Positions 1 to 6,055 of a stretch of DNA of 6,055 nucleotides are shown piece after piece. Both the position numbers and the translations under genes were made by a program. This DNA is from an uncultured Pseudomonas sp. (GTDB lineage Bacteria; Pseudomonadota; Gammaproteobacteria; Pseudomonadales; Pseudomonadaceae): the NCBI GenBank assembly GCA_937863915.1, contig CALMID010000523.1, forward strand, positions 1-6,055, written 5' to 3'. Numbering within the stretch: the first letter of the stretch is position 1; every line of letters begins with the position of its first letter. A model generated the notes under the pieces. That model saw only the letters and a list, made by a program, of their open reading frames with translations. It had not been told where the DNA came from and ran no database searches.

Positions 1-1894
1 AGAAGCTCGCCAGCAGCGCCGGCAGGGCGAAAATGTGCAGGATGTTGTTGCGGTAGTAGGTCATCAGCACCGCGTTCTGCTCATCCAGATAGAGGATGCG
101 GCCGAGGGCGTCCTGCTGTTCGGAGACCAGCTTTAGGCTCTTCACGTACTCGATCAGCTCCGCCGCGTTGCCCTGTGGCAGGGTGGCATAGGGCGAGTAG
201 GGCACCTGGCGCAGCAGGGCGAGGAACAGGTCGAGCACGCGCAGCAGGGCCTGCTCGTCCAGCGCCAGGCGGCTGGTGGAGAGCAGGGCCAGGGCCACCA
301 GGTTGGCCGGATTGACCGCGGCGGCGTCGTTGAGGTGGCGGGCCACTTCGTCGGCCAGGCGGTTGCTGGCCTGGCTCAGCCAGGCTGGGCGGGCCAGCGG
401 GTCGGCCTGCGGTGTGCGCCAGTCCGGTTGTTCGCGGTCGAGGAACTCGGCCAGCTTGATCGGCTCGCCGAAATTCACCGAGACCTTGCCGAAGCGCTGC
501 TTGAGGGCGCTGAACACCTTGAACAGGTCCAGCAGCGACTCCTTCTTCTTGGTCGCGCCGCGCAGCTCGCCCAGGTAGGTGCGGCCCTCGAACACGCGCT
601 CGTAGCCGATGTAGACGGGCACGAAGACGATGGGCAGGCGCGAGTCGCGGGCAAAGCTGCGCAGGGTGATGGCCAGCATGCCGGTCTTGGGCTGCAGCAT
701 GCGCCCGGTGCGCGAACGGCCACCTTCGACGAAGTACTCCACCGGGAAACCACGGGTGAACAGGGTGTGCAGGTATTCGTTGAAGACCGCCGTGTACAGC
801 GGGTTGCCCTTGAAGGTGCGGCGCATGAAGAAGGCGCCGCCGCGGCGCAGGATGCCACCGACAATCGGCATGTTGAGGTTGATCCCGGCGGCGATGTGCG
901 GCGGGGTCAGACCGTTGGTGAACAGCAGGTAGGACAGCACCAGGTAGTCGATGTGGCTGCGGTGGCAGGGCACATAGATGACCTCATGGCCGTGCGCGGC
1001 TTCCTGCACGCCGGCGATGTTGTTGACCTGGATGCCCTCGTAGAGCTTGTTCCAGAACCAGGAGAGGACGACTTCGAGGAAGCGGATTACCGGGTAGGAG
1101 TAGTCCGAGGCGATCTCGTTGGCGTACTTGAGCGCCAGGGCTTCGGCCTTTTCCTGATCCAGCTTGGGCTCGCGCGCCAGTTCCTCGGCAATCGCCGCCT
1201 TCACGCCTGGCGTATGCACCAGCCCCTTGACCAGGGTACGGCGGTGCGACAGGTCAGGGCCGATCACCGCGGTCTTCTGGTTGCGGAAGTGCACCCTGAG
1301 GATGCGCTGGACCATGCGCAGTGTGCGCTCGCCGTCCTTCTTCTGATCGACCAGCTCGCGCAGCTGAATCGGCTCGGCGAACTGCACGCGGGTCTTGCGG
1401 CCCAGCACGAGAATGCGGAACAGCTTGCGCAGACGCCCGGTCACGCCCCAGCTGTCGGCGAACAGCAGCTTCCACGGGCTCGATTCGCTGTCTGGTGACA
1501 GGCCCCAGAACACGCTGACCGGAATGATCTGCGCCTCGGCCTCGCTGTTCAGCTCCAGCGACTGCACCAGACGCTGCAGGGTGGGCGAGATGCCGCGCTT
1601 GTCCTGGCCGCCGAACCAGCCGGGGCCCGGAGTCAGGTAGAAGAAGGCCATGGGTTCTTCGCGACCGCTGATCGCCATCGGCAGTACCGGGCGTGGCAGG
1701 CCGGCCTTGCGGCATTCGGCATCGACCACCGCCAGGTCGCTGGCAGAGGGCTGCTGCAGCACGTAGAAGACCGGTCGGGCCGGGTCGATCTTCAGCGTAA
1801 AGGCCGACTGGTTGATGGTTTCGGAACGCACAAAGGGCGCCATCAGGCGGCGCAGGGTACCGAAGGCAAGGCGACGAAGCGGGGAGCGGGTCAT
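1..1894 (-). CDS. plsB: Glycerol-3-phosphate 1-O-acyltransferase PlsB (N-terminal 631 residues; 3' end beyond left edge)
   Basis: PlsB transfers an acyl group from acyl-ACP or acyl-CoA to position 1 of sn-glycerol 3-phosphate, giving lysophosphatidate at the inner membrane, the first step of phospholipid synthesis. The reverse-strand frame is open without interruption from ATG at 1894-1892 to the left edge. It begins [17 protein letters not shown], the usual Pseudomonas PlsB N-terminus as I recall it. All four acyltransferase motifs are visible: HRSHID with catalytic His311 and Asp316; GAFFMRR ending at Arg359; [11 protein letters not shown] with Glu390; and VPVYIGYE with Pro426. Each lies five residues later than in E. 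coli PlsB (His306, Asp311, Arg354, Glu385, Pro421 from memory). The family is usually about 800-830 residues, so roughly 200 C-terminal residues are missing only because the window ends. No good Shine-Dalgarno sequence precedes the ATG; the start rests on N-terminal conservation. The gene is divergent from the ABC operon. Identification is secure. Confidence 0.97.
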   Translation of the reverse strand, partial: MTRSPLRRLAFGTLRRLMAPFVRSETINQSAFTLKIDPARPVFYVLQQPSASDLAVVDAECRKAGLPRPVLPMAISGREEPMAFFYLTPGPGWFGGQDKRGISPTLQRLVQSLELNSEAEAQIIPVSVFWGLSPDSESSPWKLLFADSWGVTGRLRKLFRILVLGRKTRVQFAEPIQLRELVDQKKDGERTLRMVQRILRVHFRNQKTAVIGPDLSHRRTLVKGLVHTPGVKAAIAEELAREPKLDQEKAEALALKYANEIASDYSYPVIRFLEVVLSWFWNKLYEGIQVNNIAGVQEAAHGHEVIYVPCHRSHIDYLVLSYLLFTNGLTPPHIAAGINLNMPIVGGILRRGGAFFMRRTFKGNPLYTAVFNEYLHTLFTRGFPVEYFVEGGRSRTGRMLQPKTGMLAITLRSFARDSRLPIVFVPVYIGYERVFEGRTYLGELRGATKKKESLLDLFKVFSALKQRFGKVSVNFGEPIKLAEFLDREQPDWRTPQADPLARPAWLSQASNRLADEVARHLNDAAAVNPANLVALALLSTSRLALDEQALLRVLDLFLALLRQVPYSPYATLPQGNAAELIEYVKSLKLVSEQQDALGRILYLDEQNAVLMTYYRNNILHIFALPALLASF

Positions 1895-2013
1895 ACGAAT
1901 TCTGATCTGGATAGCCGGAGCTCAGGGGCGCTAAGTGTGCCGGATTCGCCGCCTGCCCGCAAAACGCAGCTAACTGTCTGAATTTACGGTTTTCTTTTGC
2001 AACTTTTACGGGC

Positions 2014-2028
2014 TGCAAGTGTCTTGCA
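2014..2028. repeat. Perfect inverted repeat overlapping the -35 element (candidate operator)
   Basis: TGCAAG (2014-2019), a TGT spacer and CTTGCA (2023-2028) form a perfect 6-base inverted repeat. The right arm overlaps the putative -35 hexamer. A further TTGCAA lies at 1997-2002, so TTGCA/TGCAA units occur three times in 32 bases. The position suits a repressor or activator site, but no specific regulator is recognised. Confidence 0.45.
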
Positions 2029-2053
2029 TAGCCGCCGCCCGTGCTCATATAGT
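2024..2053 (+). promoter_or_regulatory. Putative sigma-70 promoter of the ABC transporter operon
   Basis: TATAGT at 2048-2053 matches the -10 consensus at five of six positions. TTGCAT at 2024-2029 is a partial -35 (the conserved TTG plus three mismatches), with an 18-base spacer. Transcription would start near 2060, giving a leader of about 65 bases before the ATPase gene. The AT-rich stretch just upstream could act as an UP-like element. This is inferred from sequence only; the -10 is good and the -35 is mediocre. The overlap with two inverted repeats suggests regulation. Confidence 0.5.
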
Positions 2054-2061
2054 CCGGCGGC
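2031..2061. repeat. Inverted repeat flanking the -10 element
   Basis: GCCGCCG (2031-2037) and CGGCGGC (2055-2061) are perfect 7-base inverted arms separated by 17 bases, and the intervening segment contains the TATAGT -10 box. It could be a second operator or a DNA/RNA hairpin near the transcription start. In DNA this GC-rich, a 7-base G/C-only repeat can arise by chance, so its function is uncertain. Confidence 0.35.
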
Positions 2062-2109
2062 GTTGAATCCCTGGTCGCGCGGCCATGCAGGCGGTGCGGC
2101 GGGTTATCC

Positions 2110-2122
2110 GGAGTGGCGAGAG
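2110..2122 (+). promoter_or_regulatory. Weak ribosome binding site supporting the ATG start at 2126
   Basis: GGAG at 2110-2113 lies 12 bases before the ATG, and a GAGAG run at 2118-2122 lies closer. Neither is ideal, but the purine-rich tract favours ATG 2126 over the in-frame TTG at 1997. That TTG lies upstream of the predicted promoter and would add 43 residues unlike any ABC ATPase N-terminus. Confidence 0.5.
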
Positions 2123-2125
2123 ACC

Positions 2126-3049
2126 ATGATCGAAATAACAAATCTGACCAAGCGATTTGCTCAGCACACGGCGGTGGACAACCTGTCCTTCCGGGTCGAG
2201 CGCGGCGAGGTGCTGGGCTTCCTCGGCCCCAACGGCGCCGGCAAGTCCACCACCATGAAAATGCTCACCGGCTTCCTGGCCCCGACTTCCGGCAGCGCCA
2301 GCGTGCTCGGCTTCGATATCCAGAAACAGACCCTCAAGGCTCAGCAGCAGATCGGTTATCTGCCTGAAGGCGCGCCTTGCTATGGCGACATGACGGTCCG
2401 CGGCTTCCTCGAATTCATCGCCGAGGTCCGTGGTTTCCGCGGTGCCGAGAAGCGCGAGAAGGTGCTCAGCGCGGCGGCCAAGGTCGAGCTGGAAGCCGTG
2501 CTGGAACAGAGCATCGAGACCCTGTCCAAGGGCTTCAAGCGCCGCGTCGGTCTGGCCCAGGCGATCCTTCATGATCCGCAGGTACTGATTCTCGACGAGC
2601 CCACCGACGGCCTGGACCCGAACCAGAAACATCAGGTGCGCCAGCTGATCCAGGGCCTGGCCAAGGACAAGATCGTCATCATCTCCACCCATATCCTCGA
2701 GGAAGTCTCGGCCGTCTGCACCCGCGCGGTGATCATCGCCGGCGGCAAGCTGGTGGCCGATGGCACGCCGTTCGAGCTGGAAAGCCGCTCGCGTTACCAC
2801 CAGGCGGTGACCCTGGTCGGTGCCGATGCCCTCGACGAAGCGGCGCTGGCTGCACTGCCGGGCGTGGCAGGGGTCGAGCGCAACGAGCGCGAGCACAGCC
2901 TGACCGTGCTGGCCCAGCCGGGCGCGGTAATCTTCAGCGCGGTCAACGAGCTGATCCGCGAGCGCGGCTGGTCGATCAAGGAGCTGGACGTCGAACGCGG
3001 ACGTCTGGATGAAGTGTTCCGCACGCTGACCCGGGGAGCGGCGCAATGA
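2126..3049 (+). CDS. ABC transporter ATP-binding protein, GldA-like / ABC-2 type (307 aa)
   Basis: This is the cytoplasmic ATPase that should power the permease encoded next to it. The start MIEITNLTKRF is the normal beginning of an ABC nucleotide-binding domain. Visible motifs are: Walker A GPNGAGKST (34-42, Lys40); a Q-loop region YLPEGAP with Glu81 where classical ABC proteins have Gln; signature LSKGF (133-137) in place of LSGGQ; Walker B VLILDEP (153-159, Asp157 and Glu158); D-loop GLDP (162-165); and the H-loop His189 in STHIL. All catalytic residues are present, so it should hydrolyse ATP. The YLPE and LSKG variants are, from memory, typical of the GldA/NosF branch of ABC-2 exporters. 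Residues 215-307 form a C-terminal extension ending RLDEVFRTLT, also common in that branch. The last four bases overlap the permease start (ATGA), implying translational coupling. ATPase identity is certain; the GldA-like subfamily is likely and the substrate unknown. Confidence 0.93.
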   Translation: MIEITNLTKRFAQHTAVDNLSFRVERGEVLGFLGPNGAGKSTTMKMLTGFLAPTSGSASVLGFDIQKQTLKAQQQIGYLPEGAPCYGDMTVRGFLEFIAEVRGFRGAEKREKVLSAAAKVELEAVLEQSIETLSKGFKRRVGLAQAILHDPQVLILDEPTDGLDPNQKHQVRQLIQGLAKDKIVIISTHILEEVSAVCTRAVIIAGGKLVADGTPFELESRSRYHQAVTLVGADALDEAALAALPGVAGVERNEREHSLTVLAQPGAVIFSAVNELIRERGWSIKELDVERGRLDEVFRTLTRGAAQ

Positions 3050-3780
3050 AACAGTTGTCGGTGATCTTCAAGCGCGAGCTGGGCAGTTACTTCGCCACTC
3101 CGCTGGCTTATGTGTTTATCGTGATCTTCCTGGTGCTTTCCGGGGTGTTCACCTTCTACCTGGGCGGCTTCTTCGAGCGTAACCAGGCCGATCTGCAGCC
3201 GTTCTTCAACTTCCATCCCTGGCTCTACCTGTTCCTGGTGCCGGCCATTGCCATGCGCCTGTGGGCCGAGGAGCGCAAGTCCGGCTCCATCGAGCTGCTG
3301 ATGACCCTGCCGATCACCCGTTTCGAAGCGGTTACCGGCAAGTTCCTCGCTGCCTGGGTGTTCGCCGGCATCGCACTGCTGCTGACCTTCCCGATGATCA
3401 TCACGGTCAACTACCTCGGTCAGCCTGACAACGGCGCCATCTTCACCGGTTATCTGGGCAGCTGGCTGATGGCCGGGGGCTTCCTGGCCATCGGTTCGTG
3501 CATGTCGGCGCTGGCCAAGAACCAGGTGATCGCCTTCATCCTCGCCGTGGTGGTGAGCTTCCTGTTCATCGTCAGCGGCTTCCCGCTGGTGCTGGATGCC
3601 TTCAGCGCCTGGGCACCGCAACTGGTGCTGGATGCGATTGCCTCGCTGAGCTTCCTGACCCGCTTCGAAGCCATCAGCAAGGGCGTCATCGACCTGCGCG
3701 ACCTGCTGTATTTCGTCACCCTGATTGCCGCCTGGCTGGCTGCCACCGCGGTGGTGGTTGATCTGAAGAAGGCTGACTGA
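3046..3780 (+). CDS. ABC-2 type permease, GldF-like (244 aa)
   Basis: This inner-membrane protein is the membrane channel partner of the preceding ATPase. About six hydrophobic segments are visible, near residues 20-42, 58-74, 100-122, 136-157, 160-183 and 219-239. A short N-terminal segment (MKQLSVIFKRELGSYF) precedes the first helix, as in ABC-2 permeases. Between helices 2 and 3 lies RLWAEERKSGSIELLMTLPI (71-90), the conserved cytoplasmic EER-SG-E-LL-LP motif of this permease type, expected to contact the ATPase. The C-terminus DLKKAD is charged and probably cytoplasmic. A length near 240 residues is usual for GldF-like permeases; as a half-size permease it would act as a homodimer. GGGGAG at 3033-3038, seven bases before the ATG, is a good ribosome binding site inside the ATPase gene. 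The family is clear; the transported substrate cannot be read from the sequence. Confidence 0.9.
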   Translation: MKQLSVIFKRELGSYFATPLAYVFIVIFLVLSGVFTFYLGGFFERNQADLQPFFNFHPWLYLFLVPAIAMRLWAEERKSGSIELLMTLPITRFEAVTGKFLAAWVFAGIALLLTFPMIITVNYLGQPDNGAIFTGYLGSWLMAGGFLAIGSCMSALAKNQVIAFILAVVVSFLFIVSGFPLVLDAFSAWAPQLVLDAIASLSFLTRFEAISKGVIDLRDLLYFVTLIAAWLAATAVVVDLKKAD

Positions 3781-3782
3781 CC

Positions 3783-5612
3783 ATGAAGAAACTGATGTAT
3801 TCCAGTGCCGGGCTGCTGCTGATCGCCCTGGCCTTTCTTGCCTTCAACAGCTTCAGCGCGCTGACCCTGACCGGCGCGCGTCTGGACCTGACCGAGCAGA
3901 AGCTCTACACCATCTCCGACGGCACCAAGCAGATTCTTGGCGAACTGAAGGAGCCGGTGGAGCTGTACTTCTTCTATTCGGACAAGACCGCCCGCGATCT
4001 GGTGGGCCTGCGCAACTACGCCAAGCGCGTGGAGGAGCTGCTCAAGGCCTACGAGCAGGTGGCCGACGGCAAGCTGAAGCTGCATATCGTCGACCCCGAG
4101 CCGTTCTCCGAGGACGAGGACAAGGCCGCCGAGTTCGGTCTGCAGGCGATTCCGCTGCGTGAAGGCGGCGACTCGATCTACTTCGGCCTGGCCGGCACCA
4201 ACGCGGCCAAGGACAGTCAGATCATCCCGTTCTTCCAGCTCGATCAGGAAGAGTTCCTCGAGTACGAGCTGAGCCGGCTGATCCAGGGTCTGGCCAATCC
4301 GCAGCGGCCGGTGGTCGGTCTGCTCTCGGGACTGCAGGTCAACGGCGGCTTCGACATGATGCAGCGCCAGCCGACCCCGCCGTGGATGGTGATGGAGCAG
4401 ATCCGTCAGCTGTTCAAGGTCGAGACCCTCAAGAGCGACATCGATCAGATTCCGGAGAAGGTCTCGGTGCTGCTGCTGATTCATCCCAAGCACTTGCCCG
4501 AGCAGACGCTGTACGCCATCGACCAGTTCGTCCTGCGCGGCGGCAAGCTGCTGGCCTTCGTCGACCCGTTCAGCGAAGCCGACACCGGCATGGGCATGCC
4601 GGGTGAGGCGCCGGACAAGGCTTCCGATCTGGAACCGCTGTTCAAGGCCTGGGGCCTGCGTCTGGTGCCGGGCAAGGTACTCGGCGACCACTCCTATGCC
4701 ATGTCCGTGGGCATTGGCCAGGAACAGCGCCCTGTGCGCCATGTGGCCTGGCTCAACCTGCCCAAGCGTGCCCTGGACCAGAGCGACGTGATCACCAGCG
4801 CGCTGGAGAATGTCACCCTGGCCACGCCGGGCATTCTGGAACCGCTGGAAGGTGCCAAGACCAAGCTGGTACCGCTGCTGCAGAGCTCCGAGTACGCCAT
4901 GCCCTTCGATGCCAACCGTTTCGGCATGCTGGCCAACCCGGAAGAACTGCTGCGCGAACTCAACCCGACCGGCGAGCGCTATACCTTGGCGGCGCGCATC
5001 AGCGGCCCGGCGGCTTCGGCCTTCCCCGAGGGTATCGAGGGTCGCAAGGATGGCCTCAAGCAGGCCGACGGCATCAACGTGGTGGTGGTCGCCGATACCG
5101 ACCTGCTCAGCGACCGCATGTGGGTGCAGGTGCAGGACTTCTTCGGCCAGCGCCTGCCGCAGCCCTGGGCGGATAACGCGGGCCTTGCGATCAACGCGCT
5201 GGATAACCTGTCCGGCAGCGAGGCGCTGATCAGCGTGCGTTCGCGTGGTCGCTTCACCCGTCCGTTCGAGGTGGTGGAGAGCCTGCAGCGCGATGCCGAG
5301 GTGAAGTTCCGCGAGAGCGAGGAAGTGCTGCAGAAGCGCCTGGCCGATACCGAGCAGAAGCTGGCGGCCCTGCAGAAGAGTGACGATCCGGCCAAGAGCC
5401 TGGAGCTGACGCCCGAGCAGCAGGCCACCCTGCAGCAGTTCGTGCAGGAGAAGCTGCGCATCCGCAAGGAGCTGCGTGAGGTGCGTTACCAGCTCAATGC
5501 CGATATCGAGGAGCTGGGCCGGGTACTCAAGCTGGCCAACGTGGCGCTGGTGCCGCTGCTGCTGACCTTCGGCGTGCTGCTGCTGTGGCTGTGGCGTCGC
5601 CGCCGCGGCTAA
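3783..5612 (+). CDS. GldG-like ABC transporter auxiliary protein, periplasmic body with two terminal membrane anchors (609 aa)
   Basis: This is the accessory subunit of the GldA/GldF-like transporter. A lysine-containing start (MKKLMYSSAG) leads into a membrane segment at about 8-26. LDLTEQKLYTISDGTKQIL (35-52) is the typical opening of the GldG N-terminal domain. Residues about 55-270 contain strands and the stretch LLLIHPKHLPEQTLYAIDQF with GGKLLAFVDPF (253-263), typical of the ABC_transp_aux/GldG fold. Residues about 500-580 are rich in Glu, Lys, Leu and Gln and look coiled-coil. A second membrane helix at about 585-604 is followed by RRRR. Positive charges outside both helices place both ends in the cytoplasm and the bulk in the periplasm. 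No enzyme active site is recognised. The ATG is two bases after the permease stop, with AAGAAGG (3766-3772) as a plausible ribosome binding site; coupled translation is likely. In Bacteroidetes GldG acts in gliding and type IX secretion, but homologues here have no proven role. Confidence 0.88.
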   Translation: MKKLMYSSAGLLLIALAFLAFNSFSALTLTGARLDLTEQKLYTISDGTKQILGELKEPVELYFFYSDKTARDLVGLRNYAKRVEELLKAYEQVADGKLKLHIVDPEPFSEDEDKAAEFGLQAIPLREGGDSIYFGLAGTNAAKDSQIIPFFQLDQEEFLEYELSRLIQGLANPQRPVVGLLSGLQVNGGFDMMQRQPTPPWMVMEQIRQLFKVETLKSDIDQIPEKVSVLLLIHPKHLPEQTLYAIDQFVLRGGKLLAFVDPFSEADTGMGMPGEAPDKASDLEPLFKAWGLRLVPGKVLGDHSYAMSVGIGQEQRPVRHVAWLNLPKRALDQSDVITSALENVTLATPGILEPLEGAKTKLVPLLQSSEYAMPFDANRFGMLANPEELLRELNPTGERYTLAARISGPAASAFPEGIEGRKDGLKQADGINVVVVADTDLLSDRMWVQVQDFFGQRLPQPWADNAGLAINALDNLSGSEALISVRSRGRFTRPFEVVESLQRDAEVKFRESEEVLQKRLADTEQKLAALQKSDDPAKSLELTPEQQATLQQFVQEKLRIRKELREVRYQLNADIEELGRVLKLANVALVPLLLTFGVLLLWLWRRRRG

Positions 5613-5633
5613 ACCGGCCACATGCCTGAGCAG

Positions 5634-5668
5634 AGGGGCGAAGATGCAAATCTTCGCCCCTTTTCTTT
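5634..5668 (+). terminator. Strong rho-independent terminator of the ABC operon
   Basis: GGGGCGAAGAT (5635-5645) pairs perfectly with ATCTTCGCCCC (5650-5660) over 11 base pairs, closed by a GCAA tetraloop of the stable GNRA class. One A-T pair extends the base at 5634/5661. A T-rich tail TTTTCTTT (5661-5668) follows. The tail occurs only in the rightward direction, so it serves the ABC operon, 22 bases after its last stop codon. It separates that operon from the cold-shock gene. Confidence 0.93.
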
Positions 5669-5727
5669 GCCTGGCAGAAAATCCTGCAGGCCACGCCAGC
5701 TGTGCCCTTGGCGGTTTTTGCAGGGGC

Positions 5728-5757
5728 TTTTCAGCGGGCTGTTCGTCTCCCTATACT
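5728..5757 (+). promoter_or_regulatory. Putative sigma-70 promoter of the cold-shock gene
   Basis: TATACT at 5752-5757 is a good -10 box (five of six consensus positions). TTTTCA at 5728-5733 is a four-of-six -35 with an 18-base spacer. The start of transcription would be near 5764, about 130 bases before the cold-shock ATG. This fits the long leaders known for cspA-type mRNAs. It lies downstream of the operon terminator, so the gene should be transcribed independently. Confidence 0.6.
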
Positions 5758-5763
5758 CGGCCT

Positions 5764-5894
5764 GCGTTCATTGTTCGAACGCTGCCGGCCGCTGCGCCGG
5801 CGATCGGAAGACAACAACAAGAACGCTTCTGCCCCGTGGCTCCGGGCTATCCGGGCGAGGCAGAACCTGATCAGTTTCGTAGTGGAGATGAGCA
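5764..5894 (+). promoter_or_regulatory. Long structured 5' leader of the cold-shock mRNA
   Basis: The leader of about 130 bases contains three possible hairpins. GCGTTC (5764-5769) pairs with GAACGC (5777-5782) around a 7-base loop. GCCGGC (5784-5789) pairs with GCCGGC (5796-5801) around 6 bases. TTCTGCC (5827-5833) pairs with GGCAGAA (5859-5865), enclosing a TCCGGGC direct repeat (5841-5847, 5850-5856). The A-rich stretch around 5808-5822 and the last 25 bases before the ATG look unpaired. In E. coli, long cspA leaders refold with temperature and control translation; a similar role here is inference. No conserved cold-box sequence was identified. Confidence 0.5.
5884..5887 (+). promoter_or_regulatory. 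Shine-Dalgarno sequence of the cold-shock gene
   Basis: GGAG lies seven bases before the ATG at 5895, which is ideal spacing and fixes the start. An out-of-frame ATG at 5888 opens only a four-codon frame ending in TGA at 5900-5902, overlapping the true start; it is probably incidental. Confidence 0.75.
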
Positions 5895-6055
5895 ATGGCT
5901 GAGCGTGAAGTCGGCACCGTGAAATGGTTCAACGATGCCAAGGGGTACGGGTTTATCCAGCGCAATACCGGTGCCGATGTGTTCGTGCACTTCCGCGCGA
6001 TTCGCGGGGACGGTCACCGCACGCTGAACGAAGGCCAGCAGGTCGAGTTCGCCGT
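5895..6055 (+). CDS. CspA-family cold-shock protein (N-terminal 53 residues; 3' end beyond right edge)
   Basis: This is a small single-stranded nucleic-acid-binding protein with one cold-shock domain (OB fold). Such proteins melt RNA secondary structure and help translation or antitermination, often after a temperature drop. The visible part starts [20 protein letters not shown]. It contains the KWFN strand (10-13), RNP1 KGYGFI (16-21) and RNP2 VFVHF (29-33), followed by [19 protein letters not shown] (34-52). The aromatic residues Trp11, Phe12, Tyr18, Phe20, Phe30, His32 and Phe33 that stack on bases are all present. The family is about 70 residues, so roughly 17-20 are missing at the window edge. 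Pseudomonas genomes carry several paralogues; which one this is, and whether it is cold-induced or constitutive, cannot be decided here. It stands in its own transcription unit. Confidence 0.96.
   Translation, partial: MAEREVGTVKWFNDAKGYGFIQRNTGADVFVHFRAIRGDGHRTLNEGQQVEFA

Larger units (their letters stand above)
1895..2125. other. Divergent intergenic region between plsB and the ABC operon
   Basis: This 231-base gap holds the control regions of two divergent transcription units. An AT-rich stretch at about 1978-2009 contrasts with the GC-rich flanks. The rightward promoter and two inverted repeats are listed separately. For leftward plsB transcription I found no convincing -35/-10 pair. On the reverse strand a TAAATT-like hexamer (1981-1986) has no good -35 at the right distance, so the plsB promoter is left unassigned. 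No small gene or RNA gene is evident. Confidence 0.7.

Noticed and set aside
335..1498. A 387-codon open frame on the plus strand, antisense to plsB
   Set aside because: It is fully inside the securely identified plsB and shows no recognisable motif. Long antisense frames are expected in DNA with strong third-position G/C bias.
1975..2012. A promoter for plsB on the minus strand in the AT-rich stretch
   Set aside because: A TAAATT-like -10 exists, but no acceptable -35 lies 16-19 bases away, so the assignment was not supportable.
1997..2125. A 43-codon N-terminal extension of the ATPase from a TTG start
   Set aside because: The TTG lies upstream of the predicted promoter -35, has no ribosome binding site, and the extension resembles no ABC ATPase. 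The ATG at 2126 gives the standard N-terminus.
1254..2141. A 295-codon minus-strand frame spanning the intergenic region and the start of plsB
   Set aside because: It lies in a different frame from plsB, is rich in Arg, Pro and Ala without motifs, and would read through the promoter region of the ABC operon.
2045..3046. A 333-codon minus-strand frame antisense to the ABC ATPase
   Set aside because: The plus-strand frame carries all ABC motifs; the antisense frame carries none and mirrors its codon bias.
3450..5621. A 723-codon open frame on the minus strand, antisense to the GldG-like gene and part of the permease gene
   Set aside because: Its composition (runs of Gln, Leu, His, Arg) is that of a reverse-frame translation of GC-rich coding DNA. 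The plus-strand genes beneath it have recognisable families, membrane helices and operon signals, and no domain is recognisable in the antisense frame.
5694..5718. A second possible terminator: CGCCA (5694-5698) and TGGCG (5709-5713) followed by a short T run
   Set aside because: The stem has only five base pairs with a 10-base loop and cannot be extended; it is much weaker than the terminator just upstream and may be chance.
5622..5965. Several short open frames (65-92 codons) over the terminator and cold-shock leader
   Set aside because: They run through the terminator or promoter, lack ribosome binding sites and show no protein-like features; the real gene is the cold-shock frame starting at 5895.

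Overview
The window reads as chromosomal DNA of a gamma-proteobacterium, most likely Pseudomonas. It is GC-rich with strong G/C bias at third codon positions. The reverse-strand gene translates to a protein that matches Pseudomonas/E. coli PlsB through all four acyltransferase motifs. Species cannot be fixed from the sequence alone.

Layout. (1) Positions 1-1894, minus strand: the first 631 codons of plsB, glycerol-3-phosphate acyltransferase; the 3' end lies off the left edge. (2) Positions 1895-2125: a divergent intergenic region with a plausible sigma-70 promoter for the rightward genes. Two inverted repeats lie on its -35 and -10 elements. (3) Positions 2126-5612, plus strand: a tightly packed three-gene operon encoding an ABC ATPase, a six-helix ABC-2 type permease and a large membrane-anchored auxiliary protein. 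These resemble GldA, GldF and GldG. The first two genes overlap by 4 bases (ATGA) and the third starts 2 bases after the second stops. (4) Positions 5634-5668: a strong intrinsic terminator closes the operon. (5) Positions 5669-5894: promoter and long structured leader of a cold-shock gene. (6) Positions 5895 to the right edge: the first 53 codons of a CspA-family cold-shock protein.

How the genes fit together. PlsB makes lysophosphatidate, the first committed intermediate of phospholipid synthesis. The ABC operon should form one inner-membrane complex: an ATPase dimer on the cytoplasmic face, the permease in the membrane, and the GldG-like protein anchored at both ends with a large periplasmic body. 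Its substrate is unknown. The cold-shock gene is a separate transcription unit.

No mobile element, CRISPR array, tRNA or rRNA was seen. Most of the window is ordinary conserved chromosome. The points most worth a second look are the unassigned Gld-like transporter in a genus not known for Gld-type gliding, the nested palindromes on its promoter, and the structured cold-shock leader. Several very long antisense open frames, up to 723 codons, are best explained as by-products of GC-rich codon use.
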